From assembly GCA_003427395.1 (NCBI GenBank), contig BFEA01000418.1:368726-398935 (forward strand): a stretch of DNA of 30,210 nt, written 5' to 3'. Each line of letters starts with the position of its first letter. Positions within the stretch are counted from its first letter, which is position 1. Source of the DNA: Chara braunii (taxonomy: Eukaryota; Streptophyta; Charophyceae; Charales; Characeae). Positions 10,140 through 19,338 of the stretch are shown here, piece after piece. The notes below the pieces were generated by a model, which saw only the letters and a list, made by a program, of their open reading frames with translations, did no database searches and was not told the DNA's origin. Made by a program: the position numbers and the translations under genes.

Positions 10140-10511
10140 TTGTTTGTGATGGGCAGAACCCAGACAGAGCTAAGGCAACTCAGGATGCCTTACGCTAGGG
10201 AAGATCCCAATATGACCTTGCCAGCTGAAAGGGAAGGCGGACTCGAGATGTCCTTGCCAAGATGGGTTAAAGAGGGGGAATATATTTCTTATTGGTGGGG
10301 CGTACAAATGGTTATGGGTATCTTCGCCTGGATCGAGTCTGGTTTGGATGATGATCAGGATTGTGCGATCGTGAGGGTGACCCTATACGCTCCGCTATCA
10401 TTTTGGGTCCTGCATGGGATTGAATTGGCATTGGGGCATGAGAGTCTGCTTACGAGACCCCTGAGGGTAGCTGAAGCAGCTGCAGCAAAATGGGCGAGAA
10501 ACAGGGGTTAG
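10140..10511 (+). CDS. Unrecognised 123-residue open frame inside the LTR-type insertion
   Basis: I do not recognise this frame. It is the only fairly long frame in the insertion with a balanced amino-acid composition: an acidic and basic first third (ELRQLRMPYAREDPN), a tryptophan-rich middle (EYISYWWGVQMVMGIFAWIE), an acidic DDDQD, and an alanine-rich, basic C-terminus (AEAAAAKWARNRG). It could be a remnant of a gag-like structural protein, given its place downstream of the PBS, but no zinc knuckle or major homology region is visible. The methionines at residues 1 and 4 are equally plausible starts. It may not be translated. Confidence 0.3.
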   Translation: MFVMGRTQTELRQLRMPYAREDPNMTLPAEREGGLEMSLPRWVKEGEYISYWWGVQMVMGIFAWIESGLDDDQDCAIVRVTLYAPLSFWVLHGIELALGHESLLTRPLRVAEAAAAKWARNRG

Positions 10512-10549
10512 TGAGGAAGAAGACGAAATGGGAAGGAATGAACCTGGCC

Positions 10550-11185
10550 GGAGTCAGCGCTAGGTGCATTCGAGATGTAGAAAGGGAAGTCGGGTATGGC
10601 GAGGTAATGGGGAGAGGCGGAGTGCGGAGGTAGTCAGAGAGCGCAGAGCGACAGGCAGTGAGTGTGTACGGGGTAGGAAGAGCATAGCAGCGAAAAGGAG
10701 CGAGCGTGAAGAGGGAGATGCACCGGGACGGCGGGGCGTGTCGGGTGCATTCGGAGGATGGGGTATCCGGCATAGCGAAGGCGGGCAACAGGCAGAAGTG
10801 AAGGACCACAGTAGGGGGAAAAGGAGGGCTTGAACCTGGTCGGAAAAGCGTGCCGGGTGCGTGCGAAGACAGTGAAGAAGGGGGAATGAAACGAGGCAGA
10901 AATGTGCGTCGGGTGCACTTGAAGTGACGGGGATGATGGCGAATGCGAGCTGGTTGCAAAAAGGGGAAGAGAAGGGATTCCGGAGTCTCGGAGGGAGGCG
11001 CGTTCGGAGATAGGGAAGGACGGGTCGGGGGACGACTGGCCATCGAAGAGTTGGCAGTGGGGCAGCGCAACGCTGGGTTGGTGAAGCGACGGGCTGTGCA
11101 AGGGGATTCGAATGAACCCGGACGGGTTCTCGTGTTAGGTGCATGTGAAGGAAGGGGGAGAGAAAGCATTGATCCCACCGGCTTC
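10550..11185 (+). repeat. Purine-rich tract with a recurrent GGTGCATTCGA-type motif
   Basis: The plus strand is strongly G/A-biased. Variants of CGGGTGCATTCGAAG recur at about 10562, 10740, 10852, 10910 and 11136 (GGTGCATTCGAG, GGTGCATTCGGA, GGTGCGTGCGAAG, GGTGCACTTGAAG, GGTGCATGTGAAG). The long minus-strand Pro/Ser/Arg-rich frames here follow from the base skew. It is best read as a degenerate minisatellite within the insertion. Confidence 0.5.
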
Positions 11186-13150
11186 CTGATGAACACGAGT
11201 GGGAGAAAGGTCTACTCCAACATTTTTCAGTAGGGCGAATCCAGTCCCGGTGGCGGAATTAGTAGTGGGTCAGTAAAATTAGTGATAGAAGGAGAGATTT
11301 GTGCGTCGGGGCTATGGCGGGAGAGGCTGCGGGGGAGTAGTTAGTTTTTGTTAGATTGGAAAAAAGGGGGGGGATGAATCTAACTGCTTTTATGGATAGA
11401 TTCTTTGATTTTGTATGCCCCGTCGAAACGAGTAGCGGGGGGGCAGCGGCGCGGATAGAGACTTACCTATTGCCTGGGGCGTGGCTCGTCGTATCGATGG
11501 GAGCAACCCCGCCGACGCCCATATGCACAATCGAGGTAGTGACACAGCATTCTGAGGGGGTAGCTGTGACGTGTCATCTTGGTTACCAGCTTCGGAGGTA
11601 CGTAGGACTGCGTGAGAGAGAGGGAGAGAAAGGGTGAAAGAGGGAGGGGGTGGTTGCCTACCTGGCCAAGTCGGGCTCGCTGTCGTTCGGCGCCATAGCG
11701 AGCGCACCTTCCCACGTTTTAGTGGAAGATTCGTTCGATTCCGCAGATAGCCTTCCGATGGGAGTAGTGCAGGCTGGCAGCGGAGTTGTGGCCTTACCTG
11801 TGGACCAGCAGAGCAGGATGGGAAGACTACCGATGAGGGAAGGGCTGAAAGCCAATCTGTAGTGTCAATTTGTCGTGCACCGGGCCGAAGGGGTGCCTAC
11901 CTTCGTCGGTGGAACGAATAAGTGGAGTAGTGGGGTATGGGTTTTTGTTAGACTGAAGAAGCAGGTGATCGAAGCTCGAACCACGGTAACTTGGGCAGGC
12001 ACCGTCATGCATCTACCTTAGTTTCAGTGGTAGCCATAGCCAGTTACAGTCTGTTACAGCTGGCTACAGACTGATATTTGGCTGCACCGCAACTACTTAT
12101 TGCTGCATCGGGTGGGGTGTTGTGCCATCTCCACTACCTACTGCCCATACTGGTGGCGTCAGCAGGGTGCTGTTACCTTTGGATTGTTGAACATCGCTAT
12201 GACTGTGAGTTTGAGAAGATCGTTAGTACTATGCTGACGTGGTCTTCGGCGAGATACAGCCCAGGTGGTAGAGGTTGATGTAAGTGAGTTTGATAGTTGC
12301 TATTGTTAATGACACCGTGTATGCTGCTGTGTTCCACGGTGTTCTGCTGCCGGTACGACTGTGTGGATTGCCGTACATTGGCTGCGTTGTTGTCGGACCA
12401 CTTTCTTTTGGGCTTCATTGCGTAGTTGCTAGGGACTCTTATACCTGGGTGCAGATCACGCAGACGGGGTGTTGCGCACCATTATACTCCAGACGCGGAT
12501 CGCATAGAGTGGGCATGCTGTTTGAGTATGGTTATCTACAGCTGCGCGGCTACAGTTGCTGGAGGAGTGACTAAGTTTGGGGAGGGTAATGTTGTGACCT
12601 GGAAGTTTGACAGTCAGTTTGACCCTGGCGTTGACCAAGCTGCTACGTCATTCGGCCACCATTGCGGGGCCCTCAAGCGCTTAAGGTACCAAGGACCTCT
12701 CTTGCGAGTCTGAGAGCACCCCTCTTGTATCTGAGCGACTCAAATCTTTTACCTTCTGCCCTTCTTACTCTAAGTCTAGTCTATTTGGTCCTGAGAGGAA
12801 GCCGGCAGGCGGGATTGCAAGCCGTAGGACCGCAGTAAGACTCTGTGGGGAGTTCACCCACCGATTGCGGGAGCTCTGCCGAAACTCAGGAGGAGTTCTG
12901 GAGGCAGGGAATTGAAAGGTAACAATGGCTTTCCCTCTATAAACCCAGACTGTAGCCCCTATCTGTATCATCCAATGCATCTCTGACTAAATATATGATG
13001 TGCAACCCTATTTTATTTTTGGTTTGACTTTCAGGAGACTGAACAAGACTAAGTAAAAAAATGTATGTTCAAGTTCAGTTTCAACTTTGTTGATTTAGTG
13101 AAATCATACTGTTAAAAAAAACTGTACCTGGGAAAGGCAGGATGAGAAAC
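11186..13150 (+). other. Interior of LTR-type insertion, no recognisable domain
   Basis: A polypurine-tract-like run (A6G8, about 11360-11373) is present, but a TGTCGG LTR start does not follow it. The related phrases CAGTTACAGTCTGTTACAGC and CTGGCTACAGACTG lie close together near 12040-12075. Short frames of 60-96 residues occur in all frames with no known motif. Confidence 0.4.
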
Positions 13151-13167
13151 TGTTTTGCTTGAGGGTT

Positions 13168-13335
13168 TGACTGGGTCATTAAGGCTGGGAAGTCCCCATA
13201 AGTTTGGGGGGATCCAGCGCTTTGTTTATTTTGGTTTTGCTTGGAGCGTTAGACCCTTCTATAAGTTTAGGGGGTCTGATTGCTCAGGAGGCTGGGAAGT
13301 CCTCATAAGTTCGGGGAGACCCAGTGCTGTGGTTT
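13168..13335 (+). repeat. Diverged direct repeat near the insertion's 3' end
   Basis: GGCTGGGAAGTCCCCATAAG (about 13184) and GGCTGGGAAGTCCTCATAAG (about 13291) are each followed by GTTTGGGGGGATCCAG or GTTCGGGGAGACCCAG and then GTGCT-like sequence. A middle phrase, CTATAAGTTTAGGGGGTCTG (13259), is a third weaker copy. The period is about 107 bp. Confidence 0.75.
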
Positions 13336-13393
13336 TGCAGTGAGGGTCCCGTGCTGCCCTGGTGCGGTGTCGGACCGATGCGCTCGACAACAC

Positions 13394-14281
13394 GCTTTCC
13401 ACAGGCCTTCTTCCCATAAGTTGGGTAAAATAAGTAATCTCCTTACTCTATAAAAAAGGGGACAAAAAGGATGTGCGAAACTACAAACCGATCTTCGTCC
13501 TTGCGGTTGCTTATAAAATTTTGGCAAAGACCTTTACCATCAGACTGACAGATATATGTCAGACTTGGTGGGAAGGGAGCAAGGAGCTTGTGTTAAAGGA
13601 AGGTCGATCTTTGACAATATCCTCTCCACTGACCACACCTTGAAAATCTTGGGTATAGAAAGGAGAGACGTGGCAGTGCTACTACTTGACATGGAAAAGG
13701 CATATGACAAGCTGGGTTGGACCTTTGTGTTCACCACCTTGTCCAAAATGGGGTTCAGTCCAGGATTCTGCACATGGGTAAGGGCTATGTACTCGGAGGC
13801 GTCATCGGTTGTAATAGCTAATGGGCACCTGTCAGAGGAATTCCCGCTTACTAGATCCCTGAGGCATGGATGTCCTTTGGCACCCCTTTTGTTTGTGTTG
13901 CAATTAGAAGTAGTATTGCATAATATTAGAATGAATGATAGGATAGTGGACCTAAGCATAACCCCCTAGATCCATTGGAAGAGAGGGGCTCTAGCGGACG
14001 ACCTTACTATTGCATGCAAGAATACTGTGGAATCCTTTTCAGAACTTAGAAGCGTATTGGATACATATTGCGATCTATCAGAGGCGTCGATCAATTGGAA
14101 TAAATCGGTGTTCTTTCTATCGGTCCCTTTTGACATATTTGTAGGTTGGGGCCTGCGTCAGATTCCAGCAAACTGCTCAGATCGCTTTTGGGGGGTCCTG
14201 GTATCTTTATCAGACTACTCCAATGTACATGATTCAATTCTTATGGACTCGGAGAAGGACCCATATCATGGGCTGGGCTAG
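13394..14281 (+). pseudogene. LINE reverse transcriptase, catalytic part
   Basis: After the insertion the LINE frame resumes with the conserved SLLYKKGDKKDVRNYKPI block (a stop at about 13430 precedes it), shifts near 13555, then shows motif A (LLLDMEKAYD, Asp45 of the frame from 13556), motif B (RHGCPLAPLLF), a TAG stop at 13967, motif C as LADD (13991-14002; F/YADD in active plant L1 elements) and INWNKS. This is the polymerase core that copies LINE RNA at the nicked target. Stops and the altered first residue of motif C show decay. Confidence 0.92.
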
Positions 14282-15546
14282 GAACTTTAAACTGATTATT
14301 TTTGGGAGAGCCCTGGTCCTAACTTCGACAACTTTCTTAGTCTTATGGTTTCCGCTTTCGGTACATTATCTGGGGGACGAAGCCTACACGCGTATTAAGA
14401 GACGACAGGAAGGTACTTATGGAAACTCTCAGCAACAGACCAACAAAGACACATATCGAGGGTAGCTTGGGAAACTATAGCCTTCCCTAGAGATCAGAGG
14501 GGATTGGGTATCCTTAGCCCAAGACAACAAAACTTGACACTCCTTATTAAATGGTCTGTTCAAGCGCTGTTGGGAGCAAAAGACAAGTTTTGGACGTTGA
14601 TGGCTGAGTATGTGCTTGCATAGGAATGGTCGCTATCTGCTCCACATCACATGTGGTTATGTCTGTTGATAGAGTCCTTTTGTCACAGAGATGTAAAGTC
14701 AAAGGTTTGGAAAGGTATACTGCACGCCTGGGTAAGACTGAAACCACAACTACTGGAGAAACCAAGGACGAGATCTCAAATTTTAAACCAGGTGGTGTTT
14801 GAAAATCCCTTTATTAAGGGAACTTTTGGAGAATGCATAATGGAAGATGAGAGTCGTGGAAAAGGGAGTGATCCAACTCAGAGACATTTGGGACTCAGAG
14901 GAAAACAACTGGATACCAAATGATCGTCTATGTGCTCTACTACCAAGGTTGCATAATATTTTGTTACACTTTCGAGTAATGAAGGAGGCTATCCTCTCCA
15001 ATCGGATTCACACCCTTCAGTCAGGGGGATCGTGGTTGCAGGACCCATCGGACTCTACATCGGTCTGGAAGGTCCTGGGCCCGGACTTGAGGGCCGGGAC
15101 TAGAGTTCAACGTTGGAAGACTCAAAGGCAGGCAATGCCAGGACAGAGAAGCCGGATAAAATTCGAAGAAGAAACCTTACTACCCAGTATAGATTGGTGG
15201 CATGAGGTAAGAGTGTGGGAAACACAGTCAAAAGGATTCCCGGCCTGTGTTTTGCTCCCAAATAAGGTAGAGGAAATCAGAGTCAAGTCGTTAATGATGG
15301 GATGGAAGGAGTCTTCTCCACAAGCGACAACCACTCCTCTGTTTGGGTACAAGCCAAAGATTGGGGTCCAAATTTTGAGATCCCGCAAGAAGAAGAAACC
15401 GATTTTTACAACCAGAAAGAGATTGGTACAGCGACAGGCTGAGGTGGAAAACCTTAAAGAAGCAACCTTCACAGAAAAATGCAGGTCTAATGTGGCTTCA
15501 ATCGTTGCGGGTCACACCGACGGCCACATGGATGACCTCAAGAAAC
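14282..15546 (+). pseudogene. LINE ORF2 C-terminal connecting region
   Basis: This region holds the usual post-RT blocks of plant L1-type ORF2: an FGRALVL segment just after the join, DQRGLGIL (about 14491), NLTLLIKWSVQALLG near 14535, then a long basic region spread over frames 14651-14923 and 14847-15563. Frameshifts at about 14460 and 14850 and several stops break it. It connects the polymerase to the zinc-binding end. Confidence 0.8.
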
Positions 15547-15900
15547 ATGAATATCTTAGATAACTGCGTGATATGTGACTGGGCGTGGGAAATTGCACCC
15601 CACTTATGGCTGTACTGCCCTACCTCAGTTAGCATTTGGGAATAGTGGAAGGAGAGATGGAGGGAACGGGGGCTCCCTCCAACAACTTGGTCAGACGAAT
15701 TCATTCCATATGGTAAATCTTCAAAGTCGGGCTCTGTTTCGTCCAACCCCTACTACCTGGCCTTAGTGTGCAAATGTATTATAATGGAAACCTTATGGTA
15801 TGGGCGTAATGAATTGTTGTTTAAATATGAAAAGCACAATATTTGTTACATGATCAACCACATTCTATCAGAGATTCGTTTCACAATCCGGACGGATTAG
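15547..15900 (+). pseudogene. LINE zf-RVT-like zinc-binding module
   Basis: Translation from 15547 shows Cys7-X2-Cys10-X8-His19-X5-Cys25 (CVICDWAWEIAPHLWLYC), followed by SIWE and an aromatic-rich tail. This spacing matches the zinc-binding domain at the C-terminus of reverse transcriptases in plant LINEs. A TAG follows at about 15646, so only a fragment is open. The plus-strand order and its place 1 kb before the poly(A) support the assignment. Confidence 0.82.
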
Positions 15901-16504
15901 AGGACAAAAATTTTTATCTGGATTATTAAAACCTAGGCTAAAGACAAAGGTTTCGCCTCCCTTTCTCCAACTCGGGATCTGGTGCTGGCTTCATGGCTGC
16001 AAGACACACCCTCCTCTGCAGAATGGTTGCATAATCAAGTTAGGCTCGCTTGATAGAGCCGTGAACAATATGGGCAGATGCTTCAGGGCAGTTTGGTAGT
16101 CGATAGTATGGCAGAATGCCGGAAGTGTAGGCATTAAACTTCAGGGACCAAAATTCTGAGGGAAATGTGGGTCTGAAAGTTGATAATAGTAAGTTCACAG
16201 AGGTTTATAAGTTGTCAGAAGTCCCTCTCTGAAGTTCAAGGATTGTTTTTGGTTCTTATGTTGATTCAGGATGTTGGACCTGGGGTCTAGTACTCCTCCC
16301 CTTATTTTACAGTGCTTCAAGGTAATTTTGGAAAGTTGTTGAGTAGGTCAGGACGCTGGACCCGGTTTCCAGTTTTCAGATGGAGTGACATTGAGCTGAC
16401 TGGTGATACAACGAACTTTGCTCGTAAGCTAAACAGGTTGAGGCTGCCAGGATAACTCCGGGGTGAATTGCGAGGTCCCCGGCCTCGTCCTATTGTTGTT
16501 TTGC
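15901..16504 (+). other. LINE 3' untranslated region
   Basis: Sequence between the zf-RVT remnant and the polyadenylation signal, with no open frame of note. It is assigned to the LINE by position only. Confidence 0.6.
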
Positions 16505-16510
16505 AATAAA
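16505..16510 (+). promoter_or_regulatory. Polyadenylation signal AATAAA of the LINE
   Basis: A canonical AATAAA lies 17 bases before a 25-base A run, the normal spacing for a cleaved and polyadenylated transcript. Confidence 0.75.
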
Positions 16511-16526
16511 ATTTACAATGCTTTTC

Positions 16527-16551
16527 AAAAAAAAAAAAAAAAAAAAAAAAA
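16527..16551 (+). repeat. Poly(A) tail of the LINE
   Basis: Twenty-five uninterrupted A residues end the element. The sequence after it is unrelated to the LINE. Confidence 0.85.
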
Positions 16552-16590
16552 GATCGTCTGGCAGCTCTGGACATATTTTCCCGTTTCAAG

Positions 16591-16710
16591 AGTGGTGTGG
16601 CGAGGCCCATACTCACACGGGGACCAAAAGTCTAAAAAATTTGAGGCATTTGGTTCTGTTTTTTTGAGACATTTGGTCTCCGTGTGGTCACACGGGCGGA
16701 CCTCGTCCAG
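16591..16710. repeat. Hairpin region downstream of the LINE
   Basis: The arms 16614-16633 (CACACGGGGACCAAAAGTCT) and 16667-16686 (AGACATTTGGTCTCCGTGTG) are inverted at 18 of 20 positions. A second small stem, TCGTCC-AGAAA-GGACGA, lies near 16708. The bases 16591-16610 (CGTTTCAAGAGTGGTGTGGC) are an inverted near-copy of 3812-3830 on the far side of the LINE. Confidence 0.75.
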
Positions 16711-16951
16711 AAAGGACGAAGTCGCGACCCTAACACTTTGCATTCAGGGCAACAGGGCAAGTGCGCCCGGTCACACAAGGGAGGACCGAACGAAAAGATG
16801 AATTATTTTATTTCTTTTTTTTCACGATAGTATAACGCTTGGGTCTTATCTGCAACGTAAATGTTCCTGGTCGCACTTTCAGTTGTTTGGCAGGCCGTCT
16901 TCTTCGGCTACGATTCTCTTCAATTCGCCAACGTAGAAAAAAAAAATGAAA

Positions 16952-17320
16952 GGTACTAGCTTAGTCGGTAAGGCACGCAAGTGGCGTTCAGGAGATCTTG
17001 GGCTCAATCACCATTGGCCTCATGTACCTTCCTAGGCATGCTTGGCGCCCGCCACCTAGAGATAGCACGTTGGTTCCCCCAATTGGCATTGAAAAGCAGT
17101 CTCTGCTGATGTTCATAGGGGGAGGGGTAATCGGGGAGGCACAGTGACTGGCCCCTCAGATGATGTTCGGTCCCTCAGCCGTCGGCTGTCCCCTGGTCGG
17201 TGTCCCCTAAAGGCAATCAAGGCCACCCTGGGATGAAAAGGCCACTCGATGTCAGATTAGGCTCAATATTGAATTTACCTGGGCTGGTTAGTCCGATGAT
17301 AATACCTCAAGGCCATCGCC

Positions 17321-17361
<41 letters not shown>
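16952..17361 (+). mobile_element. tRNA-derived SINE with A and B boxes and poly(A) tail
   Basis: The 5' end is tRNA-like. An A box, TAGCTTAGTCGG, lies at 16957-16968, and a degenerate B box, GGGCTCAATCA, at 17000-17010. These are internal RNA polymerase III promoter elements. About 300 bp of unrelated body follows, ending in 40 A residues (17322-17361) that run into the assembly gap. SINEs are non-autonomous and borrow LINE machinery. No tRNA gene is called because the acceptor stem and the rest of the fold do not close well. Confidence 0.72.
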
Positions 17362-18341
17362 NNNNNNNNNNNNNNNNNNNNNNNNNNNNNNNNNNNNNNN
17401 NNNNNNNNNNNNNNNNNNNNNNNNNNNNNNNNNNNNNNNNNNNNNNNNNNNNNNNNNNNNNNNNNNNNNNNNNNNNNNNNNNNNNNNNNNNNNNNNNNNN
17501 NNNNNNNNNNNNNNNNNNNNNNNNNNNNNNNNNNNNNNNNNNNNNNNNNNNNNNNNNNNNNNNNNNNNNNNNNNNNNNNNNNNNNNNNNNNNNNNNNNNN
17601 NNNNNNNNNNNNNNNNNNNNNNNNNNNNNNNNNNNNNNNNNNNNNNNNNNNNNNNNNNNNNNNNNNNNNNNNNNNNNNNNNNNNNNNNNNNNNNNNNNNN
17701 NNNNNNNNNNNNNNNNNNNNNNNNNNNNNNNNNNNNNNNNNNNNNNNNNNNNNNNNNNNNNNNNNNNNNNNNNNNNNNNNNNNNNNNNNNNNNNNNNNNN
17801 NNNNNNNNNNNNNNNNNNNNNNNNNNNNNNNNNNNNNNNNNNNNNNNNNNNNNNNNNNNNNNNNNNNNNNNNNNNNNNNNNNNNNNNNNNNNNNNNNNNN
17901 NNNNNNNNNNNNNNNNNNNNNNNNNNNNNNNNNNNNNNNNNNNNNNNNNNNNNNNNNNNNNNNNNNNNNNNNNNNNNNNNNNNNNNNNNNNNNNNNNNNN
18001 NNNNNNNNNNNNNNNNNNNNNNNNNNNNNNNNNNNNNNNNNNNNNNNNNNNNNNNNNNNNNNNNNNNNNNNNNNNNNNNNNNNNNNNNNNNNNNNNNNNN
18101 NNNNNNNNNNNNNNNNNNNNNNNNNNNNNNNNNNNNNNNNNNNNNNNNNNNNNNNNNNNNNNNNNNNNNNNNNNNNNNNNNNNNNNNNNNNNNNNNNNNN
18201 NNNNNNNNNNNNNNNNNNNNNNNNNNNNNNNNNNNNNNNNNNNNNNNNNNNNNNNNNNNNNNNNNNNNNNNNNNNNNNNNNNNNNNNNNNNNNNNNNNNN
18301 NNNNNNNNNNNNNNNNNNNNNNNNNNNNNNNNNNNNNNNNN
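17362..18341. other. Run of 980 N (assembly gap)
   Basis: Undetermined bases, flanked by poly(A) on the left and 17 C residues on the right. The homopolymers at both edges suggest that sequencing failed in simple sequence. Long open frames crossing it are artefacts. Confidence 0.98.
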
Positions 18342-18358
18342 CCCCCCCCCCCCCCCCC

Positions 18359-18815
18359 TTGCAGGAAGGCGCTTCTGACAGCCAAGAATGTGGCGCGGCC
18401 AAGAAAGTGGCGCGGCCGAGAAAGTGAAAAAATAAGAAAGTCACTCACCAACGTCTTGCTACACTACCGTGGTCACCCAAACAAAAAAGAAAGGGGTTGT
18501 ATTTGTCCTCGGTCTAGTGGAAGACTCATTCGCGTTTTACGCATTTGCTGAGGAATGGAGCAAGAGCCCAAGTAGGTGAAAGGAATCAACCCAAAACATG
18601 GAAAGGTACGTCGCTACTTTACTTTTACCTTTTCGCCAAGGCTCTGAACCCCCCAGCCGTGGTCTATAACTGAGCCTACTCAGCCTAGACCCGACCCCCT
18701 TGTGCAAGAGGTGAAGTTGTTCTCGTTCACTCAAACATAACGCATATGCATTATAAATGAATATAACGCACGATATGTGTTGTATTCATTTACAACGCAT
18801 ATGCCTTATATTCGG
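18359..18815 (+). repeat. Dispersed repeat R, copy 1
   Basis: This aligns in the same order and orientation with 23546-24003. Shared landmarks: GACAGCCAAGAATGTGG vs GACAGCAAGAAAGTGG; CATTTGCTGAGGAATGGAGC vs CATTTGCTGAGGAGTGGAGC; CCCAAGTAGG; AAACATGGAAAGGTAC; GCCTACTCA; and GTTGTATTCATTTACAAC near the end. The last 80 bp contain an imperfect hairpin (AATGAATATAACGCAC with GTGTTGTATTCATT). It is not a recognised family. There is no convincing coding capacity. Confidence 0.8.
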
Positions 18816-19255
18816 TGATTTGGAGTTGCAGGTTTTTTTTTTTTTTTTAATTGTAGTCTTTTATTCGTCTACTTTTTGTGGAGTTCCAACTCGGGTTTAT
18901 ATTTCAACAGCTCAGGGGTGCACTAAGTGAGGTAGGCCAGCTGGTTCATCACAATTACATGTGTGCACCATGCGCACTCTTTTGGTACCCACTGACGCTC
19001 TTCCCCGCCTTTTGGGGAGAATTATGGGTATGGGCCTAAAGTTGGCGATTTTGTTGCAGAGGCTTACTATCTTCCCCCGAAGAAAAAAAACTGTTTTTGG
19101 AAAGTTAGACCTTTGGCTTCAAATAGAAGGGCACTTCGAATATAACACACGTGTATTATATTCAAACAAAACACGTACACTTTCTATTCGAATTTCACAA
19201 AGAAAAATTGTTGTACTCGAATAGAACCTTTTTTTTCTTTTTTAAAGGTTAGCGC
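18816..19255. other. Unassigned sequence with one perfect-core palindrome
   Basis: GAATATAACACACGTGTATTATATTC-type sequence at 19138-19163 is a near-perfect 26-bp palindrome around CACGTG. It echoes the inverted ATAACGCA motifs at the end of repeat R. An 87-residue open frame (18961-19224) shows no known motif. No gene is supported. Confidence 0.5.
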
Positions 19256-19256
19256 T

Positions 19257-19257
19257 T

Positions 19258-19328
<71 letters not shown>
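19257..19328. repeat. (CT)n microsatellite
   Basis: About 36 uninterrupted CT units directly before a short GTATATATATGA and the first foldback copy. Confidence 0.95.
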
Positions 19329-19332
<4 letters not shown>

Positions 19333-19338
19333 ATATAT

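Larger units (their letters stand above)
7518..13389 (+). mobile_element. 5.87-kb LTR-retrotransposon-like insertion, no recognisable gag/pol
   Basis: The insertion begins TGTCGG and ends CTCGACA, so the termini are TGTCG/CGACA inverted. It is flanked by AGCAC (7513-7517) and ACAC (13390-13393), which fits a 5-bp target-site duplication that lost one G. Removing it rejoins the LINE RT reading frame at 13394. A tRNA-Asp-type primer-binding site follows the 5' LTR. No protease, RT, RNase H or integrase motif was seen in the interior, so it is non-autonomous or has decayed beyond recognition. A 3' LTR matching the 350-bp 5' LTR could not be found by eye. Only the last ~20 bases carry the same end motifs. 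Confidence 0.75.
4200..16551 (+). mobile_element. Decayed L1-type LINE interrupted by an LTR-type insertion
   Basis: In order on the plus strand lie: a charged ORF1 with a zinc-knuckle-like motif (4324-5729), an APE-type endonuclease (6072-6767), the RT N-terminal part (6801-7517), a 5.87-kb foreign insertion (7518-13389), the rest of the RT (13394-14281), a C-terminal linker, a zf-RVT-like zinc module (15547 on), AATAAA (16505) and a 25-base poly(A) (16527-16551). This order is diagnostic of an L1-clade non-LTR retrotransposon, which copies itself by target-primed reverse transcription. Many stops and frameshifts make it inactive. The 5' boundary is not visible and may lie as far up as the hairpin cluster. 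No convincing target-site duplication was found. Confidence 0.93.

Noticed and set aside
10450-11196. 248-residue minus-strand Pro/Ser/Arg-rich frame
   Set aside because: Overlapping minus-strand frames are also open with the same skewed composition. This follows from the G/A-rich plus strand, not from coding selection.
11358-11374. Polypurine tract of the nested LTR element
   Set aside because: The run A6G8 is suitable in composition, but no TGTCGG LTR start follows and about 2 kb remain before the insertion end.
16952-17025. Functional tRNA gene
   Set aside because: A and B boxes are recognisable, but the acceptor and anticodon stems do not close, the B box is degenerate, and the body continues to a poly(A) tail as in a SINE.
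17275-18451. Long minus-strand open frames of nearly 390 residues
   Set aside because: Most of their length is undetermined bases, flanked by poly(A) and poly(C). No protein can be inferred.
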